Assembly (NCBI GenBank): GCA_023954495.1
Contig: JAMLIA010000012.1
Location: forward strand, 1 to 58,235
Length of the DNA stretch: 58,235 nt
Source: Thermomicrobiales bacterium
GTDB lineage: Bacteria > Chloroflexota > Chloroflexia > Thermomicrobiales > CFX8
Reading direction: 5' to 3'
Shown here one piece after another: positions 16,578 to 25,615 of this stretch. The notes beneath the pieces were generated by a model. The model saw only the letters and a list, made by a program, of their open reading frames with translations. It made no database searches and was not told the origin of the DNA. The position numbers and the translations under genes were made by a program. How positions within the stretch are numbered: position 1 is the stretch's first letter; every line of letters starts with the position of its first letter.

Positions 16578-16596
16578 GTTGCCATAATACGGCAAC
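16578..16596 (+). promoter_or_regulatory. Inverted repeat upstream of the zinc-ribbon gene
   Basis: GTTGCC and GGCAAC flank ATAATAC, giving a 19-base dyad 50 bases before the start codon. The core contains a CATAAT -10-like hexamer, so a repressor binding here would cover the promoter. The regulator is unknown. Confidence 0.35.
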
Positions 16597-16645
16597 GTAT
16601 TTACACTCGAACGACGCATTTGCGCGACAGTAGAGGGGGTAGCAG

Positions 16646-16861
16646 ATGTCGATTGCGTCAAGTGTCGATCGTGTACGAGATCATCTCTGCTCGAAGGGGA
16701 TCTACGGCGATGCTGCTGAGCTCTGCGAGATGCGGGGTGATTGCACCTGGGTCGTGACGTGCCCGGACTGCGGGACGAAGTTCACCCTGGATGAGGATGA
16801 GCACGAGGAGCTGCTGCGCTGGAGCCAGTCTTCGGGCCAGAGCTGCGGGATTACGGCCTAG
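16646..16861 (+). CDS. Small zinc-ribbon-like protein, 71 residues
   Basis: The frame starts ATG after AGAGGGGGTAGCAG, a good ribosome-binding site. The peptide has a helix-like N-terminus and a CPDCGTKF knuckle, with further cysteines at CSKG, CEMRGDC and SCGITA, so a metal-binding fold is likely. No family is recognised. The 3' end overlaps that of the convergent SnoaL-like gene by 11 bases. Confidence 0.65.
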   Translation: MSIASSVDRVRDHLCSKGIYGDAAELCEMRGDCTWVVTCPDCGTKFTLDEDEHEELLRWSQSSGQSCGITA

Positions 16862-17297
16862 CATCATCCGGATTGCCCCATGAGCGCTGGGGGGTGCCGG
16901 GCACGAGTGAGAAGTGCGTGTGAATGGCGCGCCATTCGGCGTTCGGTTGGTTGCGTGTGAAAATGACGGTTGCACGTCCGGGCCGGTCGAACGGAGTGCC
17001 GTCCTCGGCGTAGCCGGTAGATGTCCACGGCACGATCGCCCATGCCTGTAATCCATCTGGCGAAACACCGCCTTCCAGCGTTTCGGTCAGGAAGGTAAAG
17101 TCGGAGATCTTCGGCCAGACGTTGCGCCACTGGTCACGCTCCAGCGCGTCGAGCCCGTGGACGAGCCGCATATGTGTGCCGAATCCGACGACGTCAGGCG
17201 AGAACATGGGGCGCGCCGACGCAAAGTCACGTGCGGCGACATAGCTGCCCCAGGTGTCGAACCACGCGCGCAGGGCTGTGAGCGAGTCGTTTGCCAT
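16851..17297 (-). CDS. SnoaL-like / NTF2-fold protein
   Basis: A 148-residue cone-fold protein: LTALRAWFDTWGSYVAARDFASARPMFSPDVVGFGT, then RNVWPKISDF..., GRATVIFTR and EWRAIHTHFSLVPG. This matches nuclear-transport-factor-2-like proteins of the SnoaL/DUF4440 type. Family members range from isomerases to binding proteins, so substrate and activity are unknown. It lies 3 bases after the terC-type gene on the minus strand and is likely co-transcribed. The HTHFS motif is typical of small NTF2-like proteins with an active-site pocket. Confidence 0.75.
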   Translation of the reverse strand: MANDSLTALRAWFDTWGSYVAARDFASARPMFSPDVVGFGTHMRLVHGLDALERDQWRNVWPKISDFTFLTETLEGGVSPDGLQAWAIVPWTSTGYAEDGTPFDRPGRATVIFTRNQPNAEWRAIHTHFSLVPGTPQRSWGNPDDARP

Positions 17298-17300
17298 CGG

Positions 17301-18026
17301 TTAGCTGCCTGATTCCGTTGCGTCAGCTGAGTGATGATGCGGGGTCGAATGCGTCGAGTGTGACGCCTCTTCGGCGCGCTTGTTCCAATGCCAGCCGAGG
17401 GCGACGACCGCCAGCACGATGAGCAAGATGACGCCAAGTTCCAGTGGCCGCTCCATGTGGATGATGTCGCGGACGTACTTGTCCTTGAAGAACATCTCCA
17501 TCGCGGTGTGGACGAGGATCGCTGCGCCGACCAGGTTCAGCCACGGATATCGATCGATCATGCGGGCGATGAAGCTGCTGCCAAACAGCAGGATCGGAAT
17601 CGACAGCATCAGGCCGAAGATCAACAGGCCGATGTGCCCGTGCGCCGCACCACCGACGGCGAGCATGTTGTCGAGGCTCATCACGACATCAGCCAGGATG
17701 ATGGTGCGGACGGCTGCACCGAGCGAGTCGGACGCGCGAATATCGCTGTGTTCCGCACCGCTCGGCTTGACGAGCTTGATGGCGATGTAGACGAGCAGCA
17801 GCCCCCCGATTGCCTGGAGCAGCGGAACGCCGAGCAGCAGCGCCGCGCCGATGGTGAAGAGAATGCGGAGCACAACCGCCCCGCCACCACCGAGGATGAT
17901 CGCCTTCTTGCGTTGCTCAGCCGGAAGTCGACGCGACGCCATTGCGATAACGACCGCATTGTCGCCGCTCAGGACGAGGTCGATCGCGATGATCGACAGG
18001 ACCTTCGTAATGAAGTCAAGCTCCAC
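17301..18026 (-). CDS. TerC-family integral membrane protein
   Basis: A 241-residue protein with GTG start and about seven membrane helices. The two conserved acidic motifs of the TerC family are present: DLVLSGDNAVVIAMAS near residue 20 and DVVMSLDNMLAVGGAAHG near 115. Length and motifs fit the YjbE/YceF-like branch; several TerC proteins export manganese or help metalate secreted proteins. The C-terminus is His-rich (HSTHSTPHHHSAD), in keeping with metal handling. A hairpin (CAGGTG/CACCTG, 18062-18079) lies in the leader, but I see no Mn riboswitch (yybP-ykoY) consensus. Confidence 0.88.
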   Translation of the reverse strand: MELDFITKVLSIIAIDLVLSGDNAVVIAMASRRLPAEQRKKAIILGGGGAVVLRILFTIGAALLLGVPLLQAIGGLLLVYIAIKLVKPSGAEHSDIRASDSLGAAVRTIILADVVMSLDNMLAVGGAAHGHIGLLIFGLMLSIPILLFGSSFIARMIDRYPWLNLVGAAILVHTAMEMFFKDKYVRDIIHMERPLELGVILLIVLAVVALGWHWNKRAEEASHSTHSTPHHHSADATESGS

Positions 18027-18141
18027 GAACTCATTGGCCTAACGTGAGTAATGCGAATGGACAGGTGACAGGACACCTGCATCTATCATACGCAAATGGT
18101 TCATCGCATCGCGATGGAGTATGTCATGTGATGTAGGAGAG

Positions 18142-18756
18142 CTACCGACCACGATCGTATGGATCGTCCTCGTACTCAGACTCGCGGCGGCGATAATCTG
18201 CCGCCATTGCGGCCTCTGTCTCACGGCTCGACGATCCCAGATAGTGCATCGACGCAGCGCCGAGCGTGATCAGATCGCCGTCGCGCAGAGGGCGGTTCGT
18301 CACGATGTCGCCATTCACGCGCGTGCCGTTGCGGCTGCCATTGTCGTGGATTTCGTGGCGACCGTCGGGCCGCTCAACGATGTCGGCGTGGTAGGCGGAG
18401 ACAGTCGGATGATCGAGCACAATCTCGTTGTTCGGGTAGCGCCCGATCCGCATGCGTTGCTGATCGAGCGGGATTTGCTCGCCGTTGATGAGCAGGCGCG
18501 CCGGAACGCGCGGGGATTCGACTGACTGCGGGCGGCTGCCGAAGAGGCGGTCCCAGAAGTCCGCTACGCGTTCGACGATGTGGGGGCTGTTCATGGCCAC
18601 TGGTGCAGCTGCGACGAAGAAGATCGCCGCGCCAGAAACGATTCTGAATGGATCTGCTCGGTGCTGCTCGGCGAACCGGAAGAGCCAGACAAGTTGGGCA
18701 AGCCAGATGAGGACAGCCACAACAAGTATCACCGTCAGGAGCGTCAGTCCGCTCAT
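18142..18756 (-). CDS. FHA-domain membrane protein
   Basis: A 204-residue protein started at ATG 18756, which follows GGGGAGGCAGCGG. The N-terminus has two hydrophobic segments (LTLLTVILVVAVLIWLAQLVWLF and IVSGAAIFFVAAAPVA), then a linker. The C-terminal FHA domain has the phosphothreonine-binding residues in MRIGRYPNNEIVLDHPTVSAYHADI and DNGSRNGTRVNG. FHA domains bind phosphothreonine, so this protein probably reads Ser/Thr-kinase signals at the membrane. No kinase lies nearby. The frame extends to 18843 but without a better ribosome-binding site. Confidence 0.88.
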   Translation of the reverse strand: MSGLTLLTVILVVAVLIWLAQLVWLFRFAEQHRADPFRIVSGAAIFFVAAAPVAMNSPHIVERVADFWDRLFGSRPQSVESPRVPARLLINGEQIPLDQQRMRIGRYPNNEIVLDHPTVSAYHADIVERPDGRHEIHDNGSRNGTRVNGDIVTNRPLRDGDLITLGAASMHYLGSSSRETEAAMAADYRRRESEYEDDPYDRGR

Positions 18757-18946
18757 CCGCCGCTGCCTCCCCAACCGTCGTTGCATTTCAAACGAATGTC
18801 GCGCGTCAAACCTCAGCGGCATCGGACGGGCACAATGTGCCATCCCCTACATGTCCGAGCCTGACGACGCGCTGCCGTGTGGCTAGTATAACCGCTGATG
18901 GCCGAGATGTGTCGGAGTGTCACGCCGAATTTCGATGCTTCGCAGA

Positions 18947-20797
18947 TCAGGCTCCGACAAGCACGAGGTTCTGGGCCGGCGTGTAGGTCGTCGAGAAGTC
19001 CTCCGATATGACGTTGTCGCCCTGAATGACGCGGCGCGTGACGGTCACATCAAAGCCGTCCTGCGCTGATTCGACCGCGCGCTGGTTGCCGACCGGCAGG
19101 GTGTCGGTCTCCTGATAATGAATGGTCGGGTCAGCTTCAACGACGTTCGTCACTACTGGTGGATCGACCTCAACGCTCCACGGTAGCGGTGCGCCATAGA
19201 TATTGACCGTCAGGTCCTGCCCGTCGGCGTACACCTCCAGCAGTACCGGTGTCGGTCCGTCGTTCGTCCAGCGCATGTCCAGCCCGACCGTCGACTCGAC
19301 TGCCGCGTCGATACCGACATTGCCCTGATAGGCATAGCGCGGGATCCAGTACGAGTGACTTGCGCGCTGGTCGATGCGGAAGCCACTGTAGAAGACGGGC
19401 TGGAAGACGGTCGTCGCGACCTGACAGATGCCGCCCGCCTCGGCCGGAACCGTAGTGACCTGGCCGTCCGTCTCGGCGATGCCATAGGCGATCTGCCAAC
19501 CTGCTTCGAGCGTCGTCGGGCCGACCTCCGAGTTGAACGAGAACGTCTCGCCCGGGAAGACGAGCGCACCATTGAGCAGACTTGCGGCCAGCTCGATGTT
19601 GTGGGCGCGTTCGGCAAGGCCGCCGCCGTAGGTCGTGCTGGAGCTGGCCAGCAGTGTCGATACGTCGATTGATGCGAAGTCGGCTGGTTGCTCGGGTGGA
19701 TCGATCAGCGCAACTGGCAGATCGACCCGATTCGCATCGGAGTTGCCGGTGAACGCGTCCTTGATCAGCGTGTAGGCGGCATCCTCGTCGAGGTCTTTGC
19801 CAGCCTGAGCGTCGCGGGTTTTGACCAACGTCCCGCCGTCACCCCACCAGGCGCGGGCGCTCTTGGGCGTCGAATCGGTGCCAATCGAGATTTCGCGGAC
19901 GACGTCGTTGAGCCACTGTTCGTCGAGATTGAGGACTGCCGGGTTGCCGTCAGCGGGCTGCGTCAGCGACAGATGGATGGCGATCAGGTCGGGCGTGAGT
20001 GTCCAGGTTTGATCGGCTGCGACGATCTCAATTGGTGCGTCCCAGATGCGGGTCAACTGGTCGCGTGCGTCGACGTACTGGGCAAGGATGGCCGGCGGAG
20101 CGTCTTCTGTAATGACGAGGGCCGCTGTGTCCGCCCCGCTCGCCAGGGCGTTCATGATCGCAGCGTCGGACGCTGCAATGTCGAGCGACCGGCCGACGAC
20201 CGGAGCGACCCAGGTCACGCCGGATGGAGCGACTTCGAGCTGCCCGTCAACGCGCGATTGCTGGATTGCTCCTGCGAGCGACTGCAATTGCTGATCGAGA
20301 AGTGCTCGATCAACGCCGATGCGGTTCTGTCCCACGACATACGGGTCGTCGCGGAAGCGCCAGAGGATGCCGAGTCGCGATGGGCCGACGCCCTCATGCC
20401 CGACCTCGAGCGCGTCGTCAACGATGGTGTTCGCGTCGACGGTCAGTCCGAGATCGGCGGCGGATACGGTCCACGAATTGTCGCCATCAGTCAGGGTGAG
20501 CGGCTCCGACATCTGAGCATTTGCGGCAGTCGAAACGGCGGCGAACGCCTCATCGCGAGTCATACCACTCAGATCTACGCCGAGCGCCTCCACGCCAGTG
20601 CGCACTTTGCCCTGCCCCGCCAGTTGCACGCCGACGATACCGGCGATGAACAGCAGGAGGATGCCGATCGCGGCGAGCCAGGCGATACGCTCAAGGCGGA
20701 GGAGATTTGGATCGTGGCCCTCGCGCTGGTTTCCGCCGGGGCGAACCCGTTCGGCGGTATTCAGGAGCTTGCGGAACGGGGATGGAGCAGTTGACAT
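18947..20797 (-). CDS. VanW-family cell-wall protein with peptidoglycan-binding repeats
   Basis: A 616-residue membrane-anchored protein. A single helix (IAWLAAIGILLLFIAGIVGV) follows a charged N-terminus. Two YoaR-like putative peptidoglycan-binding regions cover about 65-340. A VanW domain follows with AHNIELAASLLNGALVFPGETFSFN and GGICQVATTVFQPVFYSG. VanW accompanies glycopeptide-resistance clusters, but its biochemical role is not settled; this YoaR/VanW type is common in non-resistant Gram-positives and Chloroflexota, so resistance should not be inferred. It is a single-gene unit here. Confidence 0.88.
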   Translation of the reverse strand: MSTAPSPFRKLLNTAERVRPGGNQREGHDPNLLRLERIAWLAAIGILLLFIAGIVGVQLAGQGKVRTGVEALGVDLSGMTRDEAFAAVSTAANAQMSEPLTLTDGDNSWTVSAADLGLTVDANTIVDDALEVGHEGVGPSRLGILWRFRDDPYVVGQNRIGVDRALLDQQLQSLAGAIQQSRVDGQLEVAPSGVTWVAPVVGRSLDIAASDAAIMNALASGADTAALVITEDAPPAILAQYVDARDQLTRIWDAPIEIVAADQTWTLTPDLIAIHLSLTQPADGNPAVLNLDEQWLNDVVREISIGTDSTPKSARAWWGDGGTLVKTRDAQAGKDLDEDAAYTLIKDAFTGNSDANRVDLPVALIDPPEQPADFASIDVSTLLASSSTTYGGGLAERAHNIELAASLLNGALVFPGETFSFNSEVGPTTLEAGWQIAYGIAETDGQVTTVPAEAGGICQVATTVFQPVFYSGFRIDQRASHSYWIPRYAYQGNVGIDAAVESTVGLDMRWTNDGPTPVLLEVYADGQDLTVNIYGAPLPWSVEVDPPVVTNVVEADPTIHYQETDTLPVGNQRAVESAQDGFDVTVTRRVIQGDNVISEDFSTTYTPAQNLVLVGA

Positions 20798-20927
20798 AGG
20801 AGATGGGCATCCAATGTTGGTGCGATGCGGAACGAATCTGCGATCTCAAAAGTCGGCGGCTGCGGCGAGGTATTGCCGCAACGCCGCCGAAGTGTACCGC
20901 AATGGGTCGCGCGCAAGGTTTTTGCGC

Positions 20928-21803
20928 TTAGCCTTCGCGTCGCAGGATCGGGCGCGTCAGGCAGGTCGGCCCGCCGGTGCGATTGTGCGAGATCTCGTCA
21001 CCTGCGTAGGTGATGACCGTACAGCCCGCCGCGCGCATCCGTTCAGCGCTGACTGTGTTCTCACGCAACACGACGCAGTGGCGGGGACCGAGCGCCAGAA
21101 CGTTGCAGCCTTGCGTCTCGAACTCTTCGTCAGGGATCTCGACCATCTCGATGCCACGTTCTTCGAGAAGCTGAACGAGCGCAACTGCCATGAGCGGGCG
21201 ATACACGACCGCCAGGTCGTCGTCGAGCATGCTGATCATTGAAAGCAGGTGCAGGCATTCGGCTGGACCATGCCAGTAGGGCAGGTCGAATGCGATGACT
21301 TCGACGCCGGATGGCGCGAGGATGTCCCGCATCTGCTGGATGCCGGACTCGTTGGTGCGGTAGCCTCGTCCGATCGCCAGCGTCTGCGCATCGATCCAGA
21401 GGCAATCGCCGCCCTCCAGCGTGCCCGGCGCTTCGATGCGTCCGGCGATTGGTACGCCGATGTCGGCCATCGTGCGCTCGGCAAGGTCGACTTCCGCCTC
21501 ACGGAGCGGCTTGCCCATTCGCGACAGCACTGCGCCGGCGTTTGTCGTGAACACGGGGTCAAAGCCGAAGATGCCGTCCTGCAACCGGGCGTCATCGATC
21601 TCGCCAGTGATGACTTCAACTCCAGCGTCGGTGAGGATGCGTCGGAACGCGGCGTGCTCCTCGACGGCCAGGGCGTGATTCATCGGGTGAAGATAGCTGA
21701 ACTCCTCCCAGGAGACCGATGGATCAGGCGGGACCGGTGGATAGACGAGCACCCGCTCCAGCTTGCCCGACATCGTGTTTCCGCCCCAAACCCGATCTGT
21801 CAT
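20928..21803 (-). CDS. Amidinotransferase-fold hydrolase (DDAH/arginine-deiminase-like)
   Basis: A 291-residue protein starting at ATG 21803 after AAAGGGGGAATTCG. Pentein-fold motifs are visible: the acidic GTLEGGDCLWID, GPAECLHLLSMI with the catalytic His, and TGGPTCLTRPILR with the catalytic Cys near the C-terminus. The family includes dimethylargininase, arginine deiminase and glycine amidinotransferase, all acting on guanidino groups. This one most resembles dimethylarginine dimethylaminohydrolase-like members in length and spacing, but the exact substrate is uncertain. It is notable beside the ureohydrolase pair further along. Confidence 0.85.
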   Translation of the reverse strand: MTDRVWGGNTMSGKLERVLVYPPVPPDPSVSWEEFSYLHPMNHALAVEEHAAFRRILTDAGVEVITGEIDDARLQDGIFGFDPVFTTNAGAVLSRMGKPLREAEVDLAERTMADIGVPIAGRIEAPGTLEGGDCLWIDAQTLAIGRGYRTNESGIQQMRDILAPSGVEVIAFDLPYWHGPAECLHLLSMISMLDDDLAVVYRPLMAVALVQLLEERGIEMVEIPDEEFETQGCNVLALGPRHCVVLRENTVSAERMRAAGCTVITYAGDEISHNRTGGPTCLTRPILRREG

Positions 21804-21893
21804 CGAATTCCCCCTTTGACCAGTCATCATGCCCACATCGTTGCAACGGTATCAGGCGATTCCGTGTTTTTGCGAATCGTCGCTCACGGCGTC

Positions 21894-22892
21894 TCAGTTC
21901 CACTTCAGCCCGCTGCGATTGCTCCAGTATGTAGCCGGGCTTTCGGCCAACCTTGCCAACGCGACTCGTGCGTCGTCATCGAGCCGAATCATGCATGCGC
22001 CGACGTTCGATTCGAGCTGTGCGGTCGTCGCTGCGCCAGAGAGGACGCAGTCGATCCAGTCGTTGTCCAGTACGGCAGCCAGCGCCAATTGATCGATTGT
22101 GCAGCCAAGGCGCTCGGCTTGCTCGTTGAGAACTTCTCGCGAAGCGGCGAATTCGGGGTAGTCGTTGCGGTTGGTCAGACGTCCGTTGCCCAACGTCTCC
22201 TTGGCGATCACGGCCAGGCCCGCTCGATGTGCGTCCGCCAGGATGTCGGAGAGTGACGGTTCGAGGATATTCCAGGTCGCTTGGACAGCGGAGAAAAGCC
22301 GCGTGCTGTCGCGCTGAATGTCCAGCGCGCGTTCGAGCGTTTCGCGCGAGCTCGCGCCGCTCAGCGACAGGCCGATGGCCCAGCCACGCTCGGCGCGCAG
22401 GGCGGCCAGCGCGTCGAGAACGTCGCTACGGTCGAGGACGCCGGAATCGATGGTCGCTGAGTGGATCTGATACAGATCGATCCAGTCGCCGAGTGTTGCG
22501 GCAGACTCGCCAATCTGGCGTTGCAGCGTCGGTAGCGTGTGGTCCTTGACCTCGTGGATGTCGGCATCGATGCGCCAGTCCGCTGTGTAGGTGTAGCCCC
22601 ATTTCGAGCCGATCGTGATCTGGTCGGGCCGAATCTCGCGGGTCGTGAGCCAGTGAGCGAGGAACTCTTCGGCGCGACCGTATGAGCGCGCGGCGTCGAA
22701 GTAGCGGATGCCGGCATTCCAGGCAGCGTCGAGGACGGTAGCGGCGTGATCGCGCATTGCTGCCACATCGTAGTTGCGGTCGAGGTCGCTCGCGTGGCCG
22801 AGGTTGACATAGCCCGGCCTGCCCAGCGCCGCCAGACCCAGCCCAATCCGCGTCAGGCGTAGCTCACTCAAACCGGCAGTGCGCGTCTCCAC
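21894..22892 (-). CDS. Aldo/keto reductase
   Basis: A 332-residue AKR started at GTG 22892, which has AGGAG six bases upstream. The catalytic tetrad is visible: Asp in GIRYFDAARSYG, Tyr in the same motif, Lys in IGSKWGY and His in LYQIHSA. The family reduces carbonyls with NADPH; the substrate is unknown. The gene begins one base after the stop of the site-2 protease gene, so they form a two-gene operon. The cofactor-binding C-terminus (LSLSGASSRETLERAL ... VIAKETLGNGRL) is present. Confidence 0.92.
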   Translation of the reverse strand: METRTAGLSELRLTRIGLGLAALGRPGYVNLGHASDLDRNYDVAAMRDHAATVLDAAWNAGIRYFDAARSYGRAEEFLAHWLTTREIRPDQITIGSKWGYTYTADWRIDADIHEVKDHTLPTLQRQIGESAATLGDWIDLYQIHSATIDSGVLDRSDVLDALAALRAERGWAIGLSLSGASSRETLERALDIQRDSTRLFSAVQATWNILEPSLSDILADAHRAGLAVIAKETLGNGRLTNRNDYPEFAASREVLNEQAERLGCTIDQLALAAVLDNDWIDCVLSGAATTAQLESNVGACMIRLDDDARVALARLAESPATYWSNRSGLKWN

Positions 22893-22893
22893 G

Positions 22894-24048
22894 TCAATCT
22901 CCTGTAGCAGCTGGAACGCGCCGAGCGTCCTGCGCGCCGAGCTCTTGCTGCAGATGGACGAAGCGCACCAGCGTTGAGCGTCGCAGCAGGCCGACCAGCT
23001 CACCGTCGGCGAGCACCGGTAGTTGGTCGATGTCGTGCTCCGACAGCAGACGGAGTGCCGTCTCGACGCTGTCCGTTGGCGCGACCGAGTGGACGCGTTC
23101 GCGCGGCGTCATGATCGCCCGCACGACCGTCTGGTCCCACTGCTCGCGCGGGATGGAGCGCACATCGGAAATCGTTACGATGCCCTCGAACCAATCGTTG
23201 GTCACCACCGGCGCACCGCGGACGTTGCGCGCCAGAAACCAGTCGTCAACCAGCTCATTCACACTCAAACCGCTGCGAACGACGACCGGCGCGGTATCCA
23301 TGACGTCGGACACGACGTGCCCGGCCAGCAGCTCGCGAAGCTCGACGTCACGATAGCCGCCCTGCGCGGCGTTCTGCATGAACCAGCCGAGAGCGATGTA
23401 CCAGAGGCCGTTGATCAGGTTGCCGCTGAGGGCCGAGATGATGCCGAGCATAAAGAAGAGCGTGCCGACCAGCGTGCCGATGACGGCGACGATGCGGGTG
23501 GCGCGACGAACGTTCCCGGTGATCTTCCAGAGGATTGCCCGCAGAACACGACCGCCGTCGAGTGGGAATCCCGGGATGAGGTTGAAGACCGCCAGGATCG
23601 CGTTGACGACCGCGAGGTAACCCAGCAGCGCTCCGAGCTGTTCATTCGCGTCGCGCAGCAAGTACCAGAGCCCGCCAAAGAGTCCGGCCAGGCCGAGCGA
23701 CGCGAGCGGCCCGGCGATGGCAATGGCGAACTCTTCGCCCGGCTCATCGGAGTCTTCCGAAAGCTGGGCAACGCCGCCGAAGATGAACAGGGTGATGCTG
23801 ACGACCTCGATGCCGCGTGCCTGCGCAACGAACGAGTGGGCCAGCTCGTGAACCATGACCGACGCGAACAGCAGGATGACTGTTGCGACACCGACGACCC
23901 AGTATTGCGTGCGCGACCAGCCCTCGAACTGTTCCGGGAACTGTCCCTCGGCCAGCAGATACGAGAAGATGACCAGCACAATAAACCAGCTGTAATGGAT
24001 GCCAAGACGTATGCCACGTATCGAACCTATGCCGATTGACGCATCCAT
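22894..24048 (-). CDS. Site-2 protease (M50) with two CBS domains
   Basis: A 384-residue intramembrane metalloprotease. HELAH in VMVHELAHSFVAQARG gives two zinc ligands and NLIPGFPLDGGRVLRA gives the third. Several helices are followed by two CBS domains (HVVSDVMDTAPVVV..., IMTPRERVHSVAP...DQLPVLADGELVGLLRR). This is the Rv2869/FtsH-independent 'CBS-containing S2P' type. Members cut transmembrane regulators such as anti-sigma factors. CBS pairs typically bind adenosine nucleotides, suggesting energy-dependent control. Its substrate is not in the window. Confidence 0.93.
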   Translation of the reverse strand: MDASIGIGSIRGIRLGIHYSWFIVLVIFSYLLAEGQFPEQFEGWSRTQYWVVGVATVILLFASVMVHELAHSFVAQARGIEVVSITLFIFGGVAQLSEDSDEPGEEFAIAIAGPLASLGLAGLFGGLWYLLRDANEQLGALLGYLAVVNAILAVFNLIPGFPLDGGRVLRAILWKITGNVRRATRIVAVIGTLVGTLFFMLGIISALSGNLINGLWYIALGWFMQNAAQGGYRDVELRELLAGHVVSDVMDTAPVVVRSGLSVNELVDDWFLARNVRGAPVVTNDWFEGIVTISDVRSIPREQWDQTVVRAIMTPRERVHSVAPTDSVETALRLLSEHDIDQLPVLADGELVGLLRRSTLVRFVHLQQELGAQDARRVPAATGD

Positions 24049-24202
24049 CTGGACTCATCCCTTCGCGTCAGCAGGTACGAATGTGTCGTCGGGATACGTA
24101 CGATCGCAGCATACACGCCACACGTCAATGGTGAAGCGCAGACCATCTACGGTACTATAGTGAGGACTAATCACGATGTGACTAGCGAATGGATGGTGCC
24201 CG

Positions 24203-24718
24203 ATGGCCGTCGAAATGGTCTTGCTCGGATTGCTGCGCCAGGGGCCGCGGCATGGGTACGACCTGACGCGTGAGTTCTCTCCGGACACCGTCCTCGGCGA
24301 CATCGTCCACCTCGAGCCAAGCCTGCTGTATGCCAACATCAAGAAGCTTGAGCGCGAAGGGCTTGTCCAGTCCAACGTCCAACCCCAGGGGACGCGACCT
24401 CCGCGCCGCATGCTCGAGCTTTCTCCGCAAGGCGAGGAGGCGCTCGACAAATGGCTCGCTGCGCCGGTTGAGCGCACGCGGGACCTCCGGCTGGAGTTCC
24501 TGATGAAGCTCTACATCGTCCGCTTGATTGGCCAGGGAGACGCAGCAAAGCTCATCGAAGATCAGCGCGAGGTGTGCAAAGGCTTTGTGTCGTCGCTGCG
24601 CGGGCAGCTTGAAGGGGAGCGTGACGAGTTTCGGCGTCTGGTACTCGAGATGCGGCTGGCGCAGAACACAGCTCTGTTGCAATGGCTCGATCAAGCGTCC
24701 CAGCACGTGGTGGCGTGA
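24203..24718 (+). CDS. PadR-family transcriptional regulator
   Basis: A 171-residue protein with an N-terminal winged helix (VLLGLLRQGPRHGYDLTREFS, LEPSLLYANIKKLEREGLV, LSPQGEEALDKWL) and a helical C-terminal dimer domain typical of the PadR Vir-like subfamily. It is transcribed with, and 15 bases before, the molybdate-type permease gene, so it probably regulates that operon in place of the usual ModE. An ACTATAGT palindrome sits about 50 bases upstream and is a possible operator; it does not match the ATGT-N8-ACAT PadR consensus. Confidence 0.88.
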   Translation: MAVEMVLLGLLRQGPRHGYDLTREFSPDTVLGDIVHLEPSLLYANIKKLEREGLVQSNVQPQGTRPPRRMLELSPQGEEALDKWLAAPVERTRDLRLEFLMKLYIVRLIGQGDAAKLIEDQREVCKGFVSSLRGQLEGERDEFRRLVLEMRLAQNTALLQWLDQASQHVVA

Positions 24719-24733
24719 TGCGCGGGGCCACCA

Positions 24734-25615
24734 ATGAGTGAGGTAGCACCAGCATCAAGCACGACCGGACAGTCAAACGGCTGGCGTCGATTGACGGTTG
24801 CGTCGCCAACATGGGTGCTGCTGGCGCTCGCCAGCGTGGCGCTCATCGTATTTCTGGCGCTGCCGCTGGTCGCGATCTTTATTCGCGGGATTCCAGCCGG
24901 AGCCCTGACCGCCGCGCTCGACAACGAGGTTGTCCGGCAGGCGCTGACGCTCTCGGTCGTAACCACCTGCATTTCCCTGGCGCTGGTGCTGGTGCTCGGT
25001 ACACCAGTTGCCTATCTTCTGGCGCGCTACCGTTTTCGCGGTCATCAGCTGCTGGATACGCTGGTAGATCTGCCGATGGTGCTGCCACCGGCTGTTGCTG
25101 GCGTCGCGCTGCTGATGGCATTCGGTCGGCGCGGCGTTCTGGGTCCGTTTCTCTCGGACATCGGCATTGAAATCCCGTTCACGACGCTGGCGGTCGTGAT
25201 CGCTCAGACGTTTGTCGCGGTCCCGTTCTACGTGCGGTCGGCGCGGGCCGGGTTCGAGTCGATCGATCCGGGTCTGGAGGAAGTTGCCGGGACGCTCGGC
25301 GCGAGCCGGATGACGATCTTCCGCACCGTGACGATCCCGTTGGCGCTTCCGGCGCTGCTGGGCGGAGCCGTGATGGCGTGGGCGCGCGCGCTCGGCGAGT
25401 TTGGCGCGACGCTCATGTTCGCCGGTAACTTCGCCGGTCGGACGCAGACGATGCCGCTGGCTATTTACCAAACGCTTGAGTCGGGCAAGCTCGACTCAGC
25501 GCTGGCGCTCTCGATCATCCTCGTCGTCGTGTCGTTCACGGTTCTGTTTGTATTCAAGTACCTCGTTCGGCGCAGCGCCGGACATGTCCCACCGGAAGTG
25601 ACGCCACGTGCTTAA
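24734..25615 (+). CDS. modB: Molybdate-type ABC transporter permease
   Basis: A 293-residue permease with six helices, the EAA loop (EEVAGTLGASRMTIFRTVTIPLALPALLGG) and GEFGATLMFAGNFAGRTQTMPLAIYQTLE, a sequence typical of ModB/WtpB molybdate or tungstate permeases. Sulfate permeases differ at this point. It overlaps the ATPase gene by 8 bases. No ModA-type binding protein lies in the window, so the binding component must be elsewhere. A tungstate preference is possible and cannot be told from sequence. Confidence 0.88.
   Translation: MSEVAPASSTTGQSNGWRRLTVASPTWVLLALASVALIVFLALPLVAIFIRGIPAGALTAALDNEVVRQALTLSVVTTCISLALVLVLGTPVAYLLARYRFRGHQLLDTLVDLPMVLPPAVAGVALLMAFGRRGVLGPFLSDIGIEIPFTTLAVVIAQTFVAVPFYVRSARAGFESIDPGLEEVAGTLGASRMTIFRTVTIPLALPALLGGAVMAWARALGEFGATLMFAGNFAGRTQTMPLAIYQTLESGKLDSALALSIILVVVSFTVLFVFKYLVRRSAGHVPPEVTPRA

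Noticed and set aside
18026-18140. Possible manganese riboswitch (yybP-ykoY) upstream of the TerC-family gene
   Set aside because: Only a simple CAGGTG/CACCTG hairpin is present; the conserved riboswitch core could not be found.
18947-20797. VanW as evidence of glycopeptide resistance
   Set aside because: No vanHAX-type ligase or dehydrogenase genes are nearby and VanW/YoaR proteins are common wall proteins in unrelated contexts.
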